This document shows, one piece after another, positions 39,071 through 46,998 of a stretch of 46,998 bases of DNA. Source of the stretch: an uncultured Clostridia bacterium (GTDB lineage: Bacteria; Bacillota; Clostridia; Oscillospirales; Oscillospiraceae); the NCBI GenBank assembly GCA_945864305.1, contig CAMBAJ010000008.1, forward strand, positions 1-46,998. Direction: 5' to 3'. How positions within the stretch are numbered: the stretch's first letter is position 1; the number at the start of each line of letters is the position of its first letter. A model generated the notes under the pieces. That model saw only the letters and a list, made by a program, of their open reading frames with translations. It did not search any database and was not told the origin of the DNA. The position numbers and the translations under genes are program-made.

Positions 39071-40412
39071 CGTCGTAGCGGTTATCCAGGGTGGAGAACT
39101 GGGTGTACTCGGGCATCCACCGCAGCTCTACCTTGCCGGTCTCGCCGTGGCGGTTCTTCGCCACGATGCACTCGGCGATGTTGTGTTTTTCCGAGTCCTC
39201 ATTATAATAATCGTCCCGGTACAGAAACAGAACGATGTCCGCGTCCTGCTCAATGGCGCCGGATTCCCGGAGGTCCGACAGCATGGGCCGCTTGTCATCC
39301 CGCTTCTCGTTGGCACGGCTGAGCTGGCTCAGGCAGACCACCGGGACGTTCAGCTCCTTGGCCATGATCTTCAGCATACGGGACATATCGGACACCACCT
39401 GCTGGCGGCTCTCGCCTCCGCCGCTCTTGCCGCCGGCAGAGGTCATCAATTGCAGGTAGTCGATGACCACCAGGCCCAGGTTGTCCAGGCGGCGGCACTT
39501 GGCGTTCATGTCCGCCACGGACAGCATGGGGTTGTCGTCAATGCGGATGTCCACCTTGTTCAGAATCGTGGCGGCGCCGGCGATCTTCTCCCAGTCCGTC
39601 TCCCGGAGGGAGCCGGTTTTCAGGCGGGTGTTCTCCACCAGGGCCTCAGAGCTGAGAAGCCGGGTGGCCAGCTGCTCCCGGGACATCTCCAGGGAGAATA
39701 CGGCCACGGTCTTTTTGGTGCTCTTGGCCACGTTCAGGGCGATATTCAGGGCGAAGGAGGTCTTGCCCATACCGGGGCGGGCGGCCAGCAGAATGAGGTC
39801 GGACTTATTCAATCCGGTGATCTTGTTGTCCACGGCGGAGAGGCCGGTGGACAGGCCCGGCAGATGGTTCTCGCTCTCGCTCATCTCGCTGAGGCGGTCC
39901 AGCACGTCCGGCAGCACCTGGCGCAAAGGCACCATGTCCTGGGCGCTCTGGCCCCGGCGGATGGCGTACACCTTCTGCTCCGCGGCCTCCAGAATTTCGC
40001 TGGCCTCGCCCACGCCCTCCTGCACCAGGGCGGTGATCTCCGCCGCCGCCTGGGCCACGCCCCGCAGCAGCGCCTTGTCCCGGACGATGGCCACGTACTC
40101 CATGACGTTGGCGCTGGTGGGGGTGATCTCCATCAGCTGGGCCAGGTACGAGCGGGTGGTCTGGTCGTCGTAGGTGCCGTTCTTCTGCATCTCCTCGCAG
40201 ACGGTGATGCCGTCGATGGGCTTGGCGTAGGAGAACATGGAGTAGATGGTCTCGAAGATCTCCCGGTTCTGCCGCAGGTAGAAGTCCGAGGGGCGCAGCT
40301 TGTCCATCACGTCTTTGACGCAGTTCGCGTCGATCAGCATGGAGCCCAGGACCGCCTGCTCGCCCTCCAGGGAGTGGGGCATCTGCCGGATCAATAAATC
40401 TTCCATTGCCAT
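39060..40412 (-). CDS. dnaB: Replicative DNA helicase DnaB
   Basis: A 450-residue hexameric helicase that unwinds DNA at the fork. The N-terminal DnaB domain (about 5-105) starts IRQMPHSLEGEQAVLGSMLID. The RecA-like motor has Walker A AARPGMGKTSFALNIA, Walker B LVVIDYLQLM, and motif 4 SQLSRANEKRDDKRPMLSDLRESGAIEQDADIVLFLYRDDYY. The ATG at 40412 was chosen for GGAGGTGA just upstream. rplI and gdpP lie upstream on the same strand, the conserved Firmicutes order, although an 817-bp non-coding block now stands between rplI and dnaB. The name dnaC would be used under Bacillus convention. Confidence 0.97.
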   Translation of the reverse strand: MAMEDLLIRQMPHSLEGEQAVLGSMLIDANCVKDVMDKLRPSDFYLRQNREIFETIYSMFSYAKPIDGITVCEEMQKNGTYDDQTTRSYLAQLMEITPTSANVMEYVAIVRDKALLRGVAQAAAEITALVQEGVGEASEILEAAEQKVYAIRRGQSAQDMVPLRQVLPDVLDRLSEMSESENHLPGLSTGLSAVDNKITGLNKSDLILLAARPGMGKTSFALNIALNVAKSTKKTVAVFSLEMSREQLATRLLSSEALVENTRLKTGSLRETDWEKIAGAATILNKVDIRIDDNPMLSVADMNAKCRRLDNLGLVVIDYLQLMTSAGGKSGGGESRQQVVSDMSRMLKIMAKELNVPVVCLSQLSRANEKRDDKRPMLSDLRESGAIEQDADIVLFLYRDDYYNEDSEKHNIAECIVAKNRHGETGKVELRWMPEYTQFSTLDNRYDDDE

Positions 40413-41229
40413 GGTGGTCACCTCCGGGAGGAGATTGAAATGGTCCCCCGGCGGGGGACTGGGTGCTTCCGCCCCACGGGGCGGGACGGGGGATTGCACC
40501 CCCCATTCTCTTTTGTCTTGCCAAAAGAGAATGCGCCGTGCACGGTGGAAGAGAAAAACGCTGGGGCCCAAATCCTTCCCTGTCGGTCAGGTTTGGGCAG
40601 ACGGGGGTCGAGCGAGCCGGTGCCCCCGTGATTGGGTAGTCTCCTACCGGGTGCGCTTGAGTCTTAGGGAACAGAGAAGTGCTTCCCCGCATTTGGGGGC
40701 GTGGGTGCTTCTTTCGTGGGTGGTCGTCGGATTTGACCAGCATCTCTTTCCGCGCTCCCCGCTTCGCTCAGCGCTGCCTGGGTGGTAGCGGGAATGCCGA
40801 TTCGAGGTCGGCAGAGCGGCAGCGGCGGGAAGAAGCAGGTCAAATCGGTCCTGCACCCACCGACGCACGAAAGCAGTCCGTCGCGGGCGGACAGCCGAAA
40901 ATTTCAGCAGGACAGGGGCCCCCGCGAAAACCCAGCGAAGCGGTTTTCGTGGGGAGAGGACGAGCGTCGGAATGAGCGAGCTTTCGGCGTAAGCCGAAAG
41001 CGAGGGATATGGAGATTGCGAGGACGAGGGCCCGCGCCCAACGCTGACGCCGATTCGACCTCCCAAGGTCTCCTGCTGGGACCCCCGTATCATAAGCAAA
41101 TAAGGCACACCGTGCCGTTTTGCGCCAAAGCGCCTTTTCCTTTGGACCGTGCACGGCCCGTTTCCTTTTCGGCGCAACCGAAAAGGAAATGGGGGTGCAT
41201 CCCCCGTCCCCCTGGTCAGGGGACATCCC
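40413..41229. repeat. Non-coding, hairpin-rich block with related inverted ends between rplI and dnaB
   Basis: This stretch of 817 bp has no credible gene. Near its left end (about 40480-40565) is GGGACGGGGGATTGCACCCC, then a CTCTTTT/AAAAGAG dyad and GCCGTGCACGGT. A clearly related sequence lies inverted near the right end (about 41130-41222): GGACGGGGGATGCACCCCC, then CCTTTTC/GAAAAGG and GGGCCGTGCACGGTCC. Inside are further dyads such as GCTTTCGGC/GCCGAAAGC (40979-41001) and GAAAACC/GGTTTTC around 40925-40950. The inverted ends suggest a non-autonomous (MITE-like) element or a structured intergenic repeat; no transposase or target duplication was identified. Confidence 0.65.
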
Positions 41230-41679
41230 TCACTTCTCCTCAAATACAGACACGTACACCGTGCCCACAACTTCAAATCCCAGCTTGGCCTTGACCTGAT
41301 AGCTGCCGAACGCCTTGATGGGCTCATCCAGCACCAGCTTCTGCTTGGGGATATCGATATCGAACTGGGTCTTCAGCCCCTCGGAAATCTCCTTGGTGGT
41401 CACGGCGCCGAACAGCCGTCCGCCGCTGCCGGCCTTGGCGGTCAGCTTCACCATGCAGCTCTTCAGCTTCTCCACAGTGGCCTCGGCCTCGGCCTTCTGC
41501 CGGGCCTCCTCGGCCTTCCGGGCCTTCTCCTTCAGATTCATGGTGTTGATGGCGTCCGCCGTAGCGGCGATGGCCATTTTCCGGGGCAGGAGGAAGTTCC
41601 GGGCATAGCCCTCGGACACCTCCACCATCTGGCCCTTCTTGCCCTGGCCCTTCACATCTTGCTGTAAAATCACTTTCAT
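41230..41679 (-). CDS. rplI: 50S ribosomal protein L9
   Basis: A 149-residue large-subunit protein that binds 23S rRNA near the L1 stalk. It begins [36 protein letters not shown], the universal L9 start with the RNA-binding GKKG/GYARNFL motifs, then has the long connecting helix ([25 protein letters not shown]) and the C-terminal domain [31 protein letters not shown] precedes the ATG at 41679. It lies 31 bases after gdpP. Confidence 0.98.
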   Translation of the reverse strand: MKVILQQDVKGQGKKGQMVEVSEGYARNFLLPRKMAIAATADAINTMNLKEKARKAEEARQKAEAEATVEKLKSCMVKLTAKAGSGGRLFGAVTTKEISEGLKTQFDIDIPKQKLVLDEPIKAFGSYQVKAKLGFEVVGTVYVSVFEEK

Positions 41680-41710
41680 GGGTATATCTCCTTATCCAAT
41701 ATAGAAATCG

Positions 41711-43705
41711 TTATTTTTCAAAGTAGGCGTCGATGGCCTCCGTCAGCCGGTCCTTCACGGCCAGTACGTCGCTGTTCTCCACCCGGCCGCCGGCGGTGGT
41801 GGAGTTGCCGCCGCCGCCCAGGGCCTCCAGAATGACCTGCACGTTGACGTCGCCCAGGGAGCGGGCGGACATCTGCACATTCTCCCCATTCCGGAACAGG
41901 ACGAAGGACGCCTTCACGCCCTTGAGGGTCAGCAGCTCGTCGGCCGCCTGGGCCGCCGTCACCCGGTCCACGCCGTCCTTGGGCACCACGGAAATGGCGA
42001 TATCATTGCGGTACAGCTCCGCCCGGCGGATGATGTCATACCGGGCCACCATGTCGTCCAGATCGTTCTGGAACAGGCGCTGGACGTCCGCGGTGTCCGC
42101 GCCGGCCCGGCGCAGGAACGCCGCCGCCTCGAAGGTACGGCCGCCGGTGCGGAGGGTGAAGTGCTTCGTGTCCAGCACGATGCCGGCCAGCAGCGCCTCG
42201 GCCTCCTCGTGGAGCAGGTCCGCCGGGTCCACCAGGTATTGCAACAGCTCCGTCACCAACTCCGAGGCGGAGGAGGCGTAGGGCTCGTGGAAACTGAACG
42301 CGGCGTTTTCGATGTAGCTGGCGGCCCGGCGGTGGTGGTCGATGACCGCCACCCGGTTGCAGGACTCCAGCAACTGGGGGCTCTCCACGATGTCGGGCCG
42401 GTTGGTGTCCACCACCACCAGCAGCGCGCCGGGGCGCATCTTCAAAAACGCCTCGGCGGGGGAGACGAACACGCCCGCGTACTCCGGCAGGGCCTGGAGC
42501 CAGGCGAGCACCGCGTGGGAGGCGTTGTGCTCCAGGTCGATGACGATCTGGGCCTTCTTGCCCCGCTTCCGGGCGGCGCAGCACATGCCGGCGGCGGCGC
42601 CCACGGCGTCCATGTCCGCGAAGCTGTGGCCCATGACGTAGACCTGCTCCGCGTCGGCCAGCAGCTCGCTGAGGGCGTTGGCCATGACCCGGGACTTGAC
42701 CTTGGTGCGCTTCTCCGTGGTCTTGGCCCGGCCGCCGTAGAAGGCGAAGTCCACCTTGTTCCGCACCACGGCCTGGTCGCCGCCCCGGCTCAGGGCCATC
42801 TCCAGAGAGAGGTTGGCGTTTTTGTACAGCTCCGGGATGTGGTCGGCGTCGATGCCGATGCCGATGGACAGCGTGGGGTGGACGCCCTCGCCCACCTTGA
42901 TGTCCCGGATGGCATCCAGAACGGAGAATTTCTCCTCCACAAAGTGCTCGTAGTGCTGCTCCTCAAAGACGAAGAGATAGCGGTCCCGCTCGGTTTTCAG
43001 CAGCAGGCCCTCGCCGGCGGCGGCCCAGTTGTTCAGCTTCTCGTCGATCTGGGCCCGCACGGCGCTGCGCTGGGTGTCGGCGCAGGCCTTCATCAGGTCC
43101 TCGTAGTTGTCCACCATCAAAAGCGCCAGCACCGGGCGGGTGGCGGTGTAGACGGCCTTCAGCTCGTCGGCCTCGGTGGTGTCCACCCAGTAGGTGGTGG
43201 CAACCAGATTCTGCTCCCCGTTCCGGCTCTTGGCCCGGACCAGACTGCCGTAGACCCGGAAGCGGCGCTTGTTCATCAGCACCCGCTGGGGGCACTCCTG
43301 CTTCCCCTCCAGCAGCCACTGGACGGGGAACTCCGGCACGGCGTCCTCCACCCGCATCTCAAAGAGGTGCTCCCGCACCCCCGCCAGCTGGAGGAAGTTC
43401 TCGTTGCTCCAGATGACCTCCCCGGTGTCCGGGCGAAAGACCATGATGGGCAGCGGGGAGTTGATCAGCGTGGATTTGCTGGCGGTGTCCACGCTGCCGG
43501 TGACGCTGTCGATATACTGCAAAATGCCCTGGCGGCGCTTTTTGTTGACCCGGGAGGAGTAGAGGTACAGCGCCACGGTGGCGCAGCCCTCCACCAGGGC
43601 CAGCAGGGGGCTGACCGTCACGGCCGCCAGGGAGAACAGCAGCAGGCACACGAAATACAGCTGCAAATTGGGTTCCAGCAAGCGGGAGAGTTTTTTATTA
43701 TTCAT
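41711..43705 (-). CDS. gdpP: Cyclic-di-AMP phosphodiesterase GdpP (DHH family, PAS and degenerate GGDEF)
   Basis: A 664-residue membrane protein that hydrolyses c-di-AMP to pApA and so tunes osmolyte uptake and cell-wall homeostasis. Two N-terminal spans (about 12-32 and 35-50) are followed by a PAS-like domain (LPIMVFRPDTGEVIWSNENFLQLAG), a degenerate GGDEF domain (SRGGDQAVV in place of GGDEF), and DHH/DHHA1 phosphodiesterase domains: MGHSFADMDAVGAA, VVVDTNRPD, VIDHHRRA and the glycine-rich GGGGNSTTAGG. All DHH metal ligands appear present. The ATG at 43705 follows AAAGGAG. It heads the gdpP-rplI pair and has a candidate promoter at 43749-43777. Confidence 0.96.
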   Translation of the reverse strand: MNNKKLSRLLEPNLQLYFVCLLLFSLAAVTVSPLLALVEGCATVALYLYSSRVNKKRRQGILQYIDSVTGSVDTASKSTLINSPLPIMVFRPDTGEVIWSNENFLQLAGVREHLFEMRVEDAVPEFPVQWLLEGKQECPQRVLMNKRRFRVYGSLVRAKSRNGEQNLVATTYWVDTTEADELKAVYTATRPVLALLMVDNYEDLMKACADTQRSAVRAQIDEKLNNWAAAGEGLLLKTERDRYLFVFEEQHYEHFVEEKFSVLDAIRDIKVGEGVHPTLSIGIGIDADHIPELYKNANLSLEMALSRGGDQAVVRNKVDFAFYGGRAKTTEKRTKVKSRVMANALSELLADAEQVYVMGHSFADMDAVGAAAGMCCAARKRGKKAQIVIDLEHNASHAVLAWLQALPEYAGVFVSPAEAFLKMRPGALLVVVDTNRPDIVESPQLLESCNRVAVIDHHRRAASYIENAAFSFHEPYASSASELVTELLQYLVDPADLLHEEAEALLAGIVLDTKHFTLRTGGRTFEAAAFLRRAGADTADVQRLFQNDLDDMVARYDIIRRAELYRNDIAISVVPKDGVDRVTAAQAADELLTLKGVKASFVLFRNGENVQMSARSLGDVNVQVILEALGGGGNSTTAGGRVENSDVLAVKDRLTEAIDAYFEK

Positions 43706-43748
43706 ACGAATGCTCCTTTTACCGGAAAACATACCGATAGATTTTATT

Positions 43749-43777
43749 AGTATAGCAGTTTTGTCCTCAAGAAGCAA
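43749..43777 (-). promoter_or_regulatory. Candidate promoter of gdpP
   Basis: On the minus strand: TTGCTT (43777-43772), a 17-bp spacer and TATACT (43754-43749), with the start expected about 38 bases before the gdpP ATG. Confidence 0.62.
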
Positions 43778-43861
43778 CAGGCAAACCGCGTTCTCCGGCG
43801 AGGATTCCCCACGGGAGCGGGAAAAACCGGGGCGGGCGGCCCCCGTCCCCCCACAAAAAAA

Positions 43862-43892
43862 CAGCACCGCCGGCATTCAAACGGCGGTGCTG
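43862..43892 (-). terminator. Intrinsic terminator of the MFS gene
   Basis: An 11-bp perfect stem (43862-43872 with 43882-43892) with a 9-base loop, followed on the minus strand by TGTTTTTTTG. Confidence 0.85.
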
Positions 43893-43942
43893 CCCGAGAG
43901 AGGGGAAAGGCGGAGGCGCAGGGAGCGCGGTCCGCCGGGGAA

Positions 43943-45124
43943 TCAGGTTTTGGCGCGGCCGGCCCGGAGCAGCGCCAGATTCAGCGCCGCCGCCAGCAGG
44001 GCCACCGCCGCGGCGGGCAGGCCCAGCAGCCGCAGGCCCACGGCCCCCTGGAGCCCACTGCTGGCGAAGGAGCCCAGGGCGATGCCGATGTTGCCCGCCA
44101 CGGACAGCGTGGAGGCGCAAAGGCTGGAGGCGAAGGGGTACTCCCGCTCCGCCAGGGCCATGGCGTAGACCTGGACCGGCGTGCTCAGCAGATACATCAG
44201 CAGGGCCATCAGCAGCACGGCGGCCACGCCGGTGGCGAACCGGCCCAGCAGCAGGGGCATGGCGGCAAACAGGGCCGTCTGCGCCAGCAGGGCGGCCGGC
44301 GTCCTGTTCACGCCGCCCCGCTCCCCCAGCCATCCGGCCAGCAGGTTGCTGCCCATGCAGCACAGGCCCACCAGCGTCAGCAGCACGGAGACGGCCCCAT
44401 CCCCGGCTCCCAGCACATCCGTCAGGATGGGGGTCACGTAGGTGTAGACCACGTAGGTGGCGGCGTAGGCGCAGACGGTCATGCTCACGCACAGGGCGTA
44501 GCGCCGGTCCCGCAGGACGGTGAACTGGTGGAAGAAGCCCGTCCCCTCCGCCGGAGCCTCGCCGGTCCGGGGCAGCACCCGGGCCAGCACGGGGAGCAGG
44601 ACGGTCCCCGCGATCAGGATCACGGCGAACGTGGCCCGCCAGCCCCACAGGCGGCACAGGGTCTTGTTCAGCGGGTTCCCCACCACGGTGGCCAGAGACA
44701 TGCCTGTGTAGACCATGGCCACGGCCTGGGCGGTATGCTCCTCCGGGGCCGCCCGCCGCACAAAGAGCAGGGCCACCGCCGTCAGCGTGCCGGTCAGCAC
44801 CGCCGCCAGCGCCCGGGCGATGTACAGCACCCCGATGGTGGGCGCCAGCATGCTGACGGCGTTCACCGCCAGAAACAGGGCCAGCAGGACCATCAGCAGC
44901 CGGAACCGGGGCACCCGGGCCGTGGCGGCCATGACCACCGGCGTGCCCACGGCGTAGCCCGCGGCGAACACGCTGACCAGCCGCCCCGCCGCGCTCAGGG
45001 AGACCCCCAGGTCCGCCGCGATGTCCGGCAGAATCACCACGGACACATATTCGCAGGCCCCCAGAACAAAGCCCAGGGCCGTCAGCGCCAGCACCGGCGC
45101 GGTCATCACTCGCTCTTGTCTCAC
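43943..45124 (-). CDS. MFS transporter (AraJ-like efflux permease)
   Basis: A 393-residue major facilitator with twelve hydrophobic segments. Features of the sugar-efflux/AraJ (DHA1) branch are visible: the first helix GFVLGACEYVSVVILPDIAADLGVS, the loop 2-3 region AGYAVGTPVVMAATARVPRF, ALAAVLTGTLTAVALLFVRR in TM4-5, and VGNPLNKTLCRLWGWRATF (motif C/loop). The GTG at 45124 was chosen because AAAGGAG lies 9 bases upstream; an ATG at 45106 has no site. It follows the LacI gene by 87 bases, with an operator-like dyad at 45144-45159 directly before its ribosome binding site. The substrate is unknown; a sugar or a sugar-like drug is plausible. Confidence 0.88.
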   Translation of the reverse strand: MRQERVMTAPVLALTALGFVLGACEYVSVVILPDIAADLGVSLSAAGRLVSVFAAGYAVGTPVVMAATARVPRFRLLMVLLALFLAVNAVSMLAPTIGVLYIARALAAVLTGTLTAVALLFVRRAAPEEHTAQAVAMVYTGMSLATVVGNPLNKTLCRLWGWRATFAVILIAGTVLLPVLARVLPRTGEAPAEGTGFFHQFTVLRDRRYALCVSMTVCAYAATYVVYTYVTPILTDVLGAGDGAVSVLLTLVGLCCMGSNLLAGWLGERGGVNRTPAALLAQTALFAAMPLLLGRFATGVAAVLLMALLMYLLSTPVQVYAMALAEREYPFASSLCASTLSVAGNIGIALGSFASSGLQGAVGLRLLGLPAAAVALLAAALNLALLRAGRAKT

Positions 45125-45143
45125 AGTACCGTCTCCTTTGATT

Positions 45144-45159
45144 CTGTGTGCGTACACAG
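45144..45159. promoter_or_regulatory. Operator-like dyad before the MFS gene
   Basis: CTGTGTGCGTACACAG is a 16-bp inverted repeat with a central mismatch. It shares CGTACACA with the dyad in front of the LacI gene, so both may be bound by the same regulator. Confidence 0.6.
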
Positions 45160-45175
45160 TTTTTGCGGGGGAAAA

Positions 45176-45193
45176 GGGGGACCGCTGTCCCCC
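45176..45193 (-). terminator. Weak terminator-like hairpin between LacI and MFS genes
   Basis: A 7-bp perfect GC-rich stem (45176-45182 with 45187-45193), followed on the minus strand by TTTTCCCCC. Read-through into the MFS gene is likely. Confidence 0.5.
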
Positions 45194-45211
45194 GGGGTCG
45201 TTATGATGATG

Positions 45212-46237
45212 TCACAGGGTCTCCGCGTTGAGGATGGGGCTGGCGGGGTAGAAGAACTCCCGCTCCGGCTGCTTCCGCTCCGCCACGGCCCGGAACAGCA
45301 GGTCCAGGGACTGGTAGCTCTGGTACACCAGATTCTGGTCGATGGTGAAGTCCACCAGGCCCTCTTTCAAAAACCGCCGGATCTCCGGCCCGCTGTCGTG
45401 GGACAGGACGTGGACCCGCCCCGTCCGTCCGCAGCGGCGGATGGCCTCCACGCAGGCGGGGACGCTGAGATTGGCCATGTAGACATAGCGCAGGTCCGGC
45501 TCCGCCTCCAGCGCCGCCGTCACGGCCTCCAGCGTCTCGCCGTAGTCGTTGTGGGTGGCGGCGATGCGGCAGTCCTCCCGCCGGAAGCCCAGCTCCCCCA
45601 GCCGCTCCAGAAAGCCGTCCGCCCGGGCCTTGTGGCCCGCGTAGGCGGGGCCGGCGTAGACCAGCAGCAGCGGCTCGCCGGGCCGCAGGAACTTGGCGGC
45701 GATCTCCCCGGCGATGCGGCCGGCCCGGTGGGCGTCCTCCCCCACGTAGCACAGTCGGGCGCCGCCGGGAATGTCGGAGTTGAAGGTCACCACCGGGACC
45801 CGGCGGGCCTTCAAATCCTCCAGCTTGGCCCGGACGGCCCCGCAGTCAGAGGCACACAGAGCGATTCCCTGAGTCCCGTTCTCCACCGCCTGCTCCATCA
45901 GTCTCAGGCAGGTCTCCGTGTCGCCCTGGGCGTAGTTGTGGATATCCACCGTGACATTGTAGTCCCGGCGGGCCTCCCGGAAGCGGGCCACGCCCTGGTC
46001 CATGGCCTCCCGGACATAGGGGTCCCACTCCGGCTGGACCACCGCCATACGCCGGGCCGTGCCGCTGGTGGCCAGGGCGCTGGCCATCTGGTTGGGGCGG
46101 TAGTCCAGCTCCTCCATGACCCGCAGGACCCGCTCCCGGACCTCCGCCTTGACATAGGGGCGGTTGTGCAGCACCCGGTCCACCGTGCCGATGGAGACTC
46201 CGGCCTGCTCCGCGATCATTTTGATGGTGGCCCGCAT
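45212..46237 (-). CDS. LacI-family transcriptional regulator
   Basis: A 341-residue repressor. The N-terminal LacI HTH is ATIKMIAEQAGVSIGTVDRVLHNRPYVKAEVRERVLRVMEELDYRPNQMASAL (about residues 3-56), including the hinge helix. A type I periplasmic-binding-like sensor domain follows (MAVVQPEWDPYVREAMDQGV, ASDCGAVRAKLEDLKARRVPVVTFNSDI, YVGEDAHRAGRIAGEIAAKFL). Effector-binding residues suggest a sugar, but the exact ligand cannot be told. GGAGGG precedes the ATG at 46237. Its promoter carries a dyad immediately after the -10 box, fitting autorepression, and the MFS exporter is the likely partner. Confidence 0.93.
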   Translation of the reverse strand: MRATIKMIAEQAGVSIGTVDRVLHNRPYVKAEVRERVLRVMEELDYRPNQMASALATSGTARRMAVVQPEWDPYVREAMDQGVARFREARRDYNVTVDIHNYAQGDTETCLRLMEQAVENGTQGIALCASDCGAVRAKLEDLKARRVPVVTFNSDIPGGARLCYVGEDAHRAGRIAGEIAAKFLRPGEPLLLVYAGPAYAGHKARADGFLERLGELGFRREDCRIAATHNDYGETLEAVTAALEAEPDLRYVYMANLSVPACVEAIRRCGRTGRVHVLSHDSGPEIRRFLKEGLVDFTIDQNLVYQSYQSLDLLFRAVAERKQPEREFFYPASPILNAETL

Positions 46238-46261
46238 GGTGGTTCCCTCCCTGTTCTCTAT

Positions 46262-46306
46262 TGTATGTTAACGTACACATAATACCATATAGTGGTTTTT
46301 TGTCAA
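46262..46306 (-). promoter_or_regulatory. Promoter and operator of the LacI gene
   Basis: On the minus strand: TTGACA (46306-46301), a 16-bp spacer and TATTAT (46284-46279). The dyad TGTATGTTAACGTACA (46262-46277), with one mismatched pair and a central TTAACG typical of LacI operators, covers the start site. Confidence 0.82.
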
Positions 46307-46356
46307 GGACTTTCGGTACTTTTTCACACGGAGTCAACATAACACAAAAATTTTTG

Positions 46357-46385
46357 TATACAAACCCGGTTTTCCGTGCTATACT
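46357..46385 (+). promoter_or_regulatory. Probable promoter of the RNase J transcript
   Basis: TATACA (46357-46362), a 17-bp spacer and an extended -10, TGCTATACT (hexamer 46380-46385). The -35 matches 4 of 6. Predicted start about 46391. Confidence 0.65.
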
Positions 46386-46396
46386 ATACTGAGCTT

Positions 46397-46431
46397 AGCG
46401 TCGAGGAGCTTGGCTTCTCCGCTTATTTTTT
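46397..46431 (+). terminator. Terminator-like hairpin at the very 5' end of the RNase J leader
   Basis: AGCG (46397-46400) and GAGGAG (46403-46408) pair with CTTCTC (46414-46419) and CGCT (46420-46423), with a 2-base bulge and one G-U pair. TATTTTTTG follows. No plus-strand gene ends upstream, so it either attenuates the RNase J transcript or caps it with a 5' hairpin. Confidence 0.65.
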
Positions 46432-46677
46432 GTATTTCACCGGTCCGGGACGCGCTTTCCCGCCGGTCGAATAGATCGACAGACTCTCATATCCGGTTCT
46501 GACATGACGTGACCGAACCCCTGCCGGCGAAACGGGGCCGCGCAGGCAACGGGCGTCTGCCCTTTTCATGCCCTCAGGGGCATCGTGCGCCCTTTTGGCG
46601 CCGCTATGGGGTATCCACGGGGCCGGGAGAGCTTCTGTTACATATTTTTTGTATATGCAAAGGAGTTCTTATCATTT
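46432..46677 (+). promoter_or_regulatory. Long leader of the RNase J gene
   Basis: About 245 bases without a gene between the early hairpin and the start codon. It contains several GC-rich dyads (for example CCCCTG/CAGGGG-type and GGGCG/CGCCC-type pairs near 46515-46600) and no open frame with a ribosome binding site until the gene. No known riboswitch class was recognised. Confidence 0.5.
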
Positions 46678-46998
46678 ATGGCTGAAAAACTGAAAATCAT
46701 CCCTCTGGGCGGTCTGAACGAGATCGGCAAGAACATGACCGTCTACGAGTACGGCGGCGAGATCATCGTGGTGGACTGCGGCATGGCCTTCCCCGGGGAC
46801 GACATGTACGGCATCGACAGCGTCATCCCCGACGTGAGCTACCTCATCAAGAACCGGGCCCGCATCCGGGGTCTGTTCATCACCCACGGCCACGAGGACC
46901 ACGTGGGCGCCATCCCCTACGTGCTCAAGCAGGTGAACATGCCCATCTACTGCACCCGCTTCACCGCCGGCCTCATCAAGCTGAAGCTGGAGGAGCAC
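46678..46998 (+). CDS. rnjA: Ribonuclease J, N-terminal part (3' end outside window)
   Basis: The first 107 residues of RNase J, the 5'-3' exo- and endoribonuclease central to mRNA decay in Firmicutes. It starts MAEKLKIIPLGGLNEIGKNMTVYEYGG, followed by IIVVDCGMAFPGDDMYGIDSVIPD and the metallo-beta-lactamase zinc motif THGHEDHVGAIPYVL (H-x-H-x-D-H). The sequence is much closer to RNase J than to other beta-CASP hydrolases. AAAGGAG lies about 12 bases before the ATG at 46678, slightly further than usual. The long leader and the hairpin near the promoter may serve feedback control, since RNase J is sensitive to 5' structure. Confidence 0.95.
   Translation, partial: MAEKLKIIPLGGLNEIGKNMTVYEYGGEIIVVDCGMAFPGDDMYGIDSVIPDVSYLIKNRARIRGLFITHGHEDHVGAIPYVLKQVNMPIYCTRFTAGLIKLKLEEH

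Noticed and set aside
40413-41229. Protein-coding genes in the rplI-dnaB gap
   Set aside because: Open frames on both strands lack ribosome binding sites, are arginine/glycine/proline-rich and run through hairpins.

Overview
The window looks like chromosomal DNA of a GC-rich member of the Clostridia, most like the Oscillospiraceae (the Flavonifractor/Oscillibacter/Lawsonibacter type of gut anaerobe; this placement is inference). Reasons: strong AGGAGG-type ribosome binding sites, consensus sigma-A promoters, a T-box riboswitch, Gram-positive-style lipoproteins, and Firmicutes gene neighbourhoods (gdpP-rplI-dnaB and tilS-hpt-ftsH). GTG and TTG starts occur, and high GC creates long antisense shadow frames that are not genes. 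No rRNA, tRNA, CRISPR array, transposase or phage gene was seen.

Layout. 1-3.7 kb: the 3' end of ilvE, a GNAT acetyltransferase, a small zinc-ribbon membrane protein and htpG. 3.7-8.9 kb: a minus-strand operon of a leucine-rich-repeat-like protein, a VWA/metallopeptidase-like protein, a MoxR-type AAA+ ATPase, a NifU-domain protein and a GalM-like epimerase. 9.0-10.9 kb: a GntR (YtrA-type) repressor with its ABC exporter. 10.9-17.1 kb: a YhfC-type membrane protein, CBS-type inorganic pyrophosphatase, a stand-alone TipAS domain, Xaa-Pro peptidase and CTP synthase.

17.7-25.1 kb is the most distinctive part: two neighbouring paralogous ABC importer operons of the TrpXYZ type (lipoprotein, permease, ATPase). 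The first is preceded by a 38-codon leader peptide with a Tyr-Tyr-Tyr-Phe run, mutually exclusive RNA pairings and an intrinsic terminator, which is a classical ribosome-mediated attenuator. The second is preceded by a T-box whose specifier reads UGG (Trp), and it carries an additional FAH-family enzyme gene. The pair appears to have split into a tyrosine/phenylalanine-sensing and a tryptophan-sensing system using two different RNA mechanisms.

25.2-34.5 kb: a DAACS symporter with threonine ammonia-lyase, a small XRE regulator opposite an unknown 88-residue protein, a lipoprotein, and a complete livKHMGF branched-chain amino acid importer. 34.8-43.7 kb: a housekeeping cluster on the minus strand (gdpP, rplI, dnaB, tilS, hpt, ftsH). 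It is interrupted by an 817-bp hairpin-rich non-coding block and by a 234-bp tandem repeat that copies the 3' end of hpt. tilS carries an apparent one-base frameshift near its 3' end. 43.9-47.0 kb: a LacI regulator with an MFS exporter, then the start of an RNase J gene behind a long structured leader with an early terminator-like hairpin.
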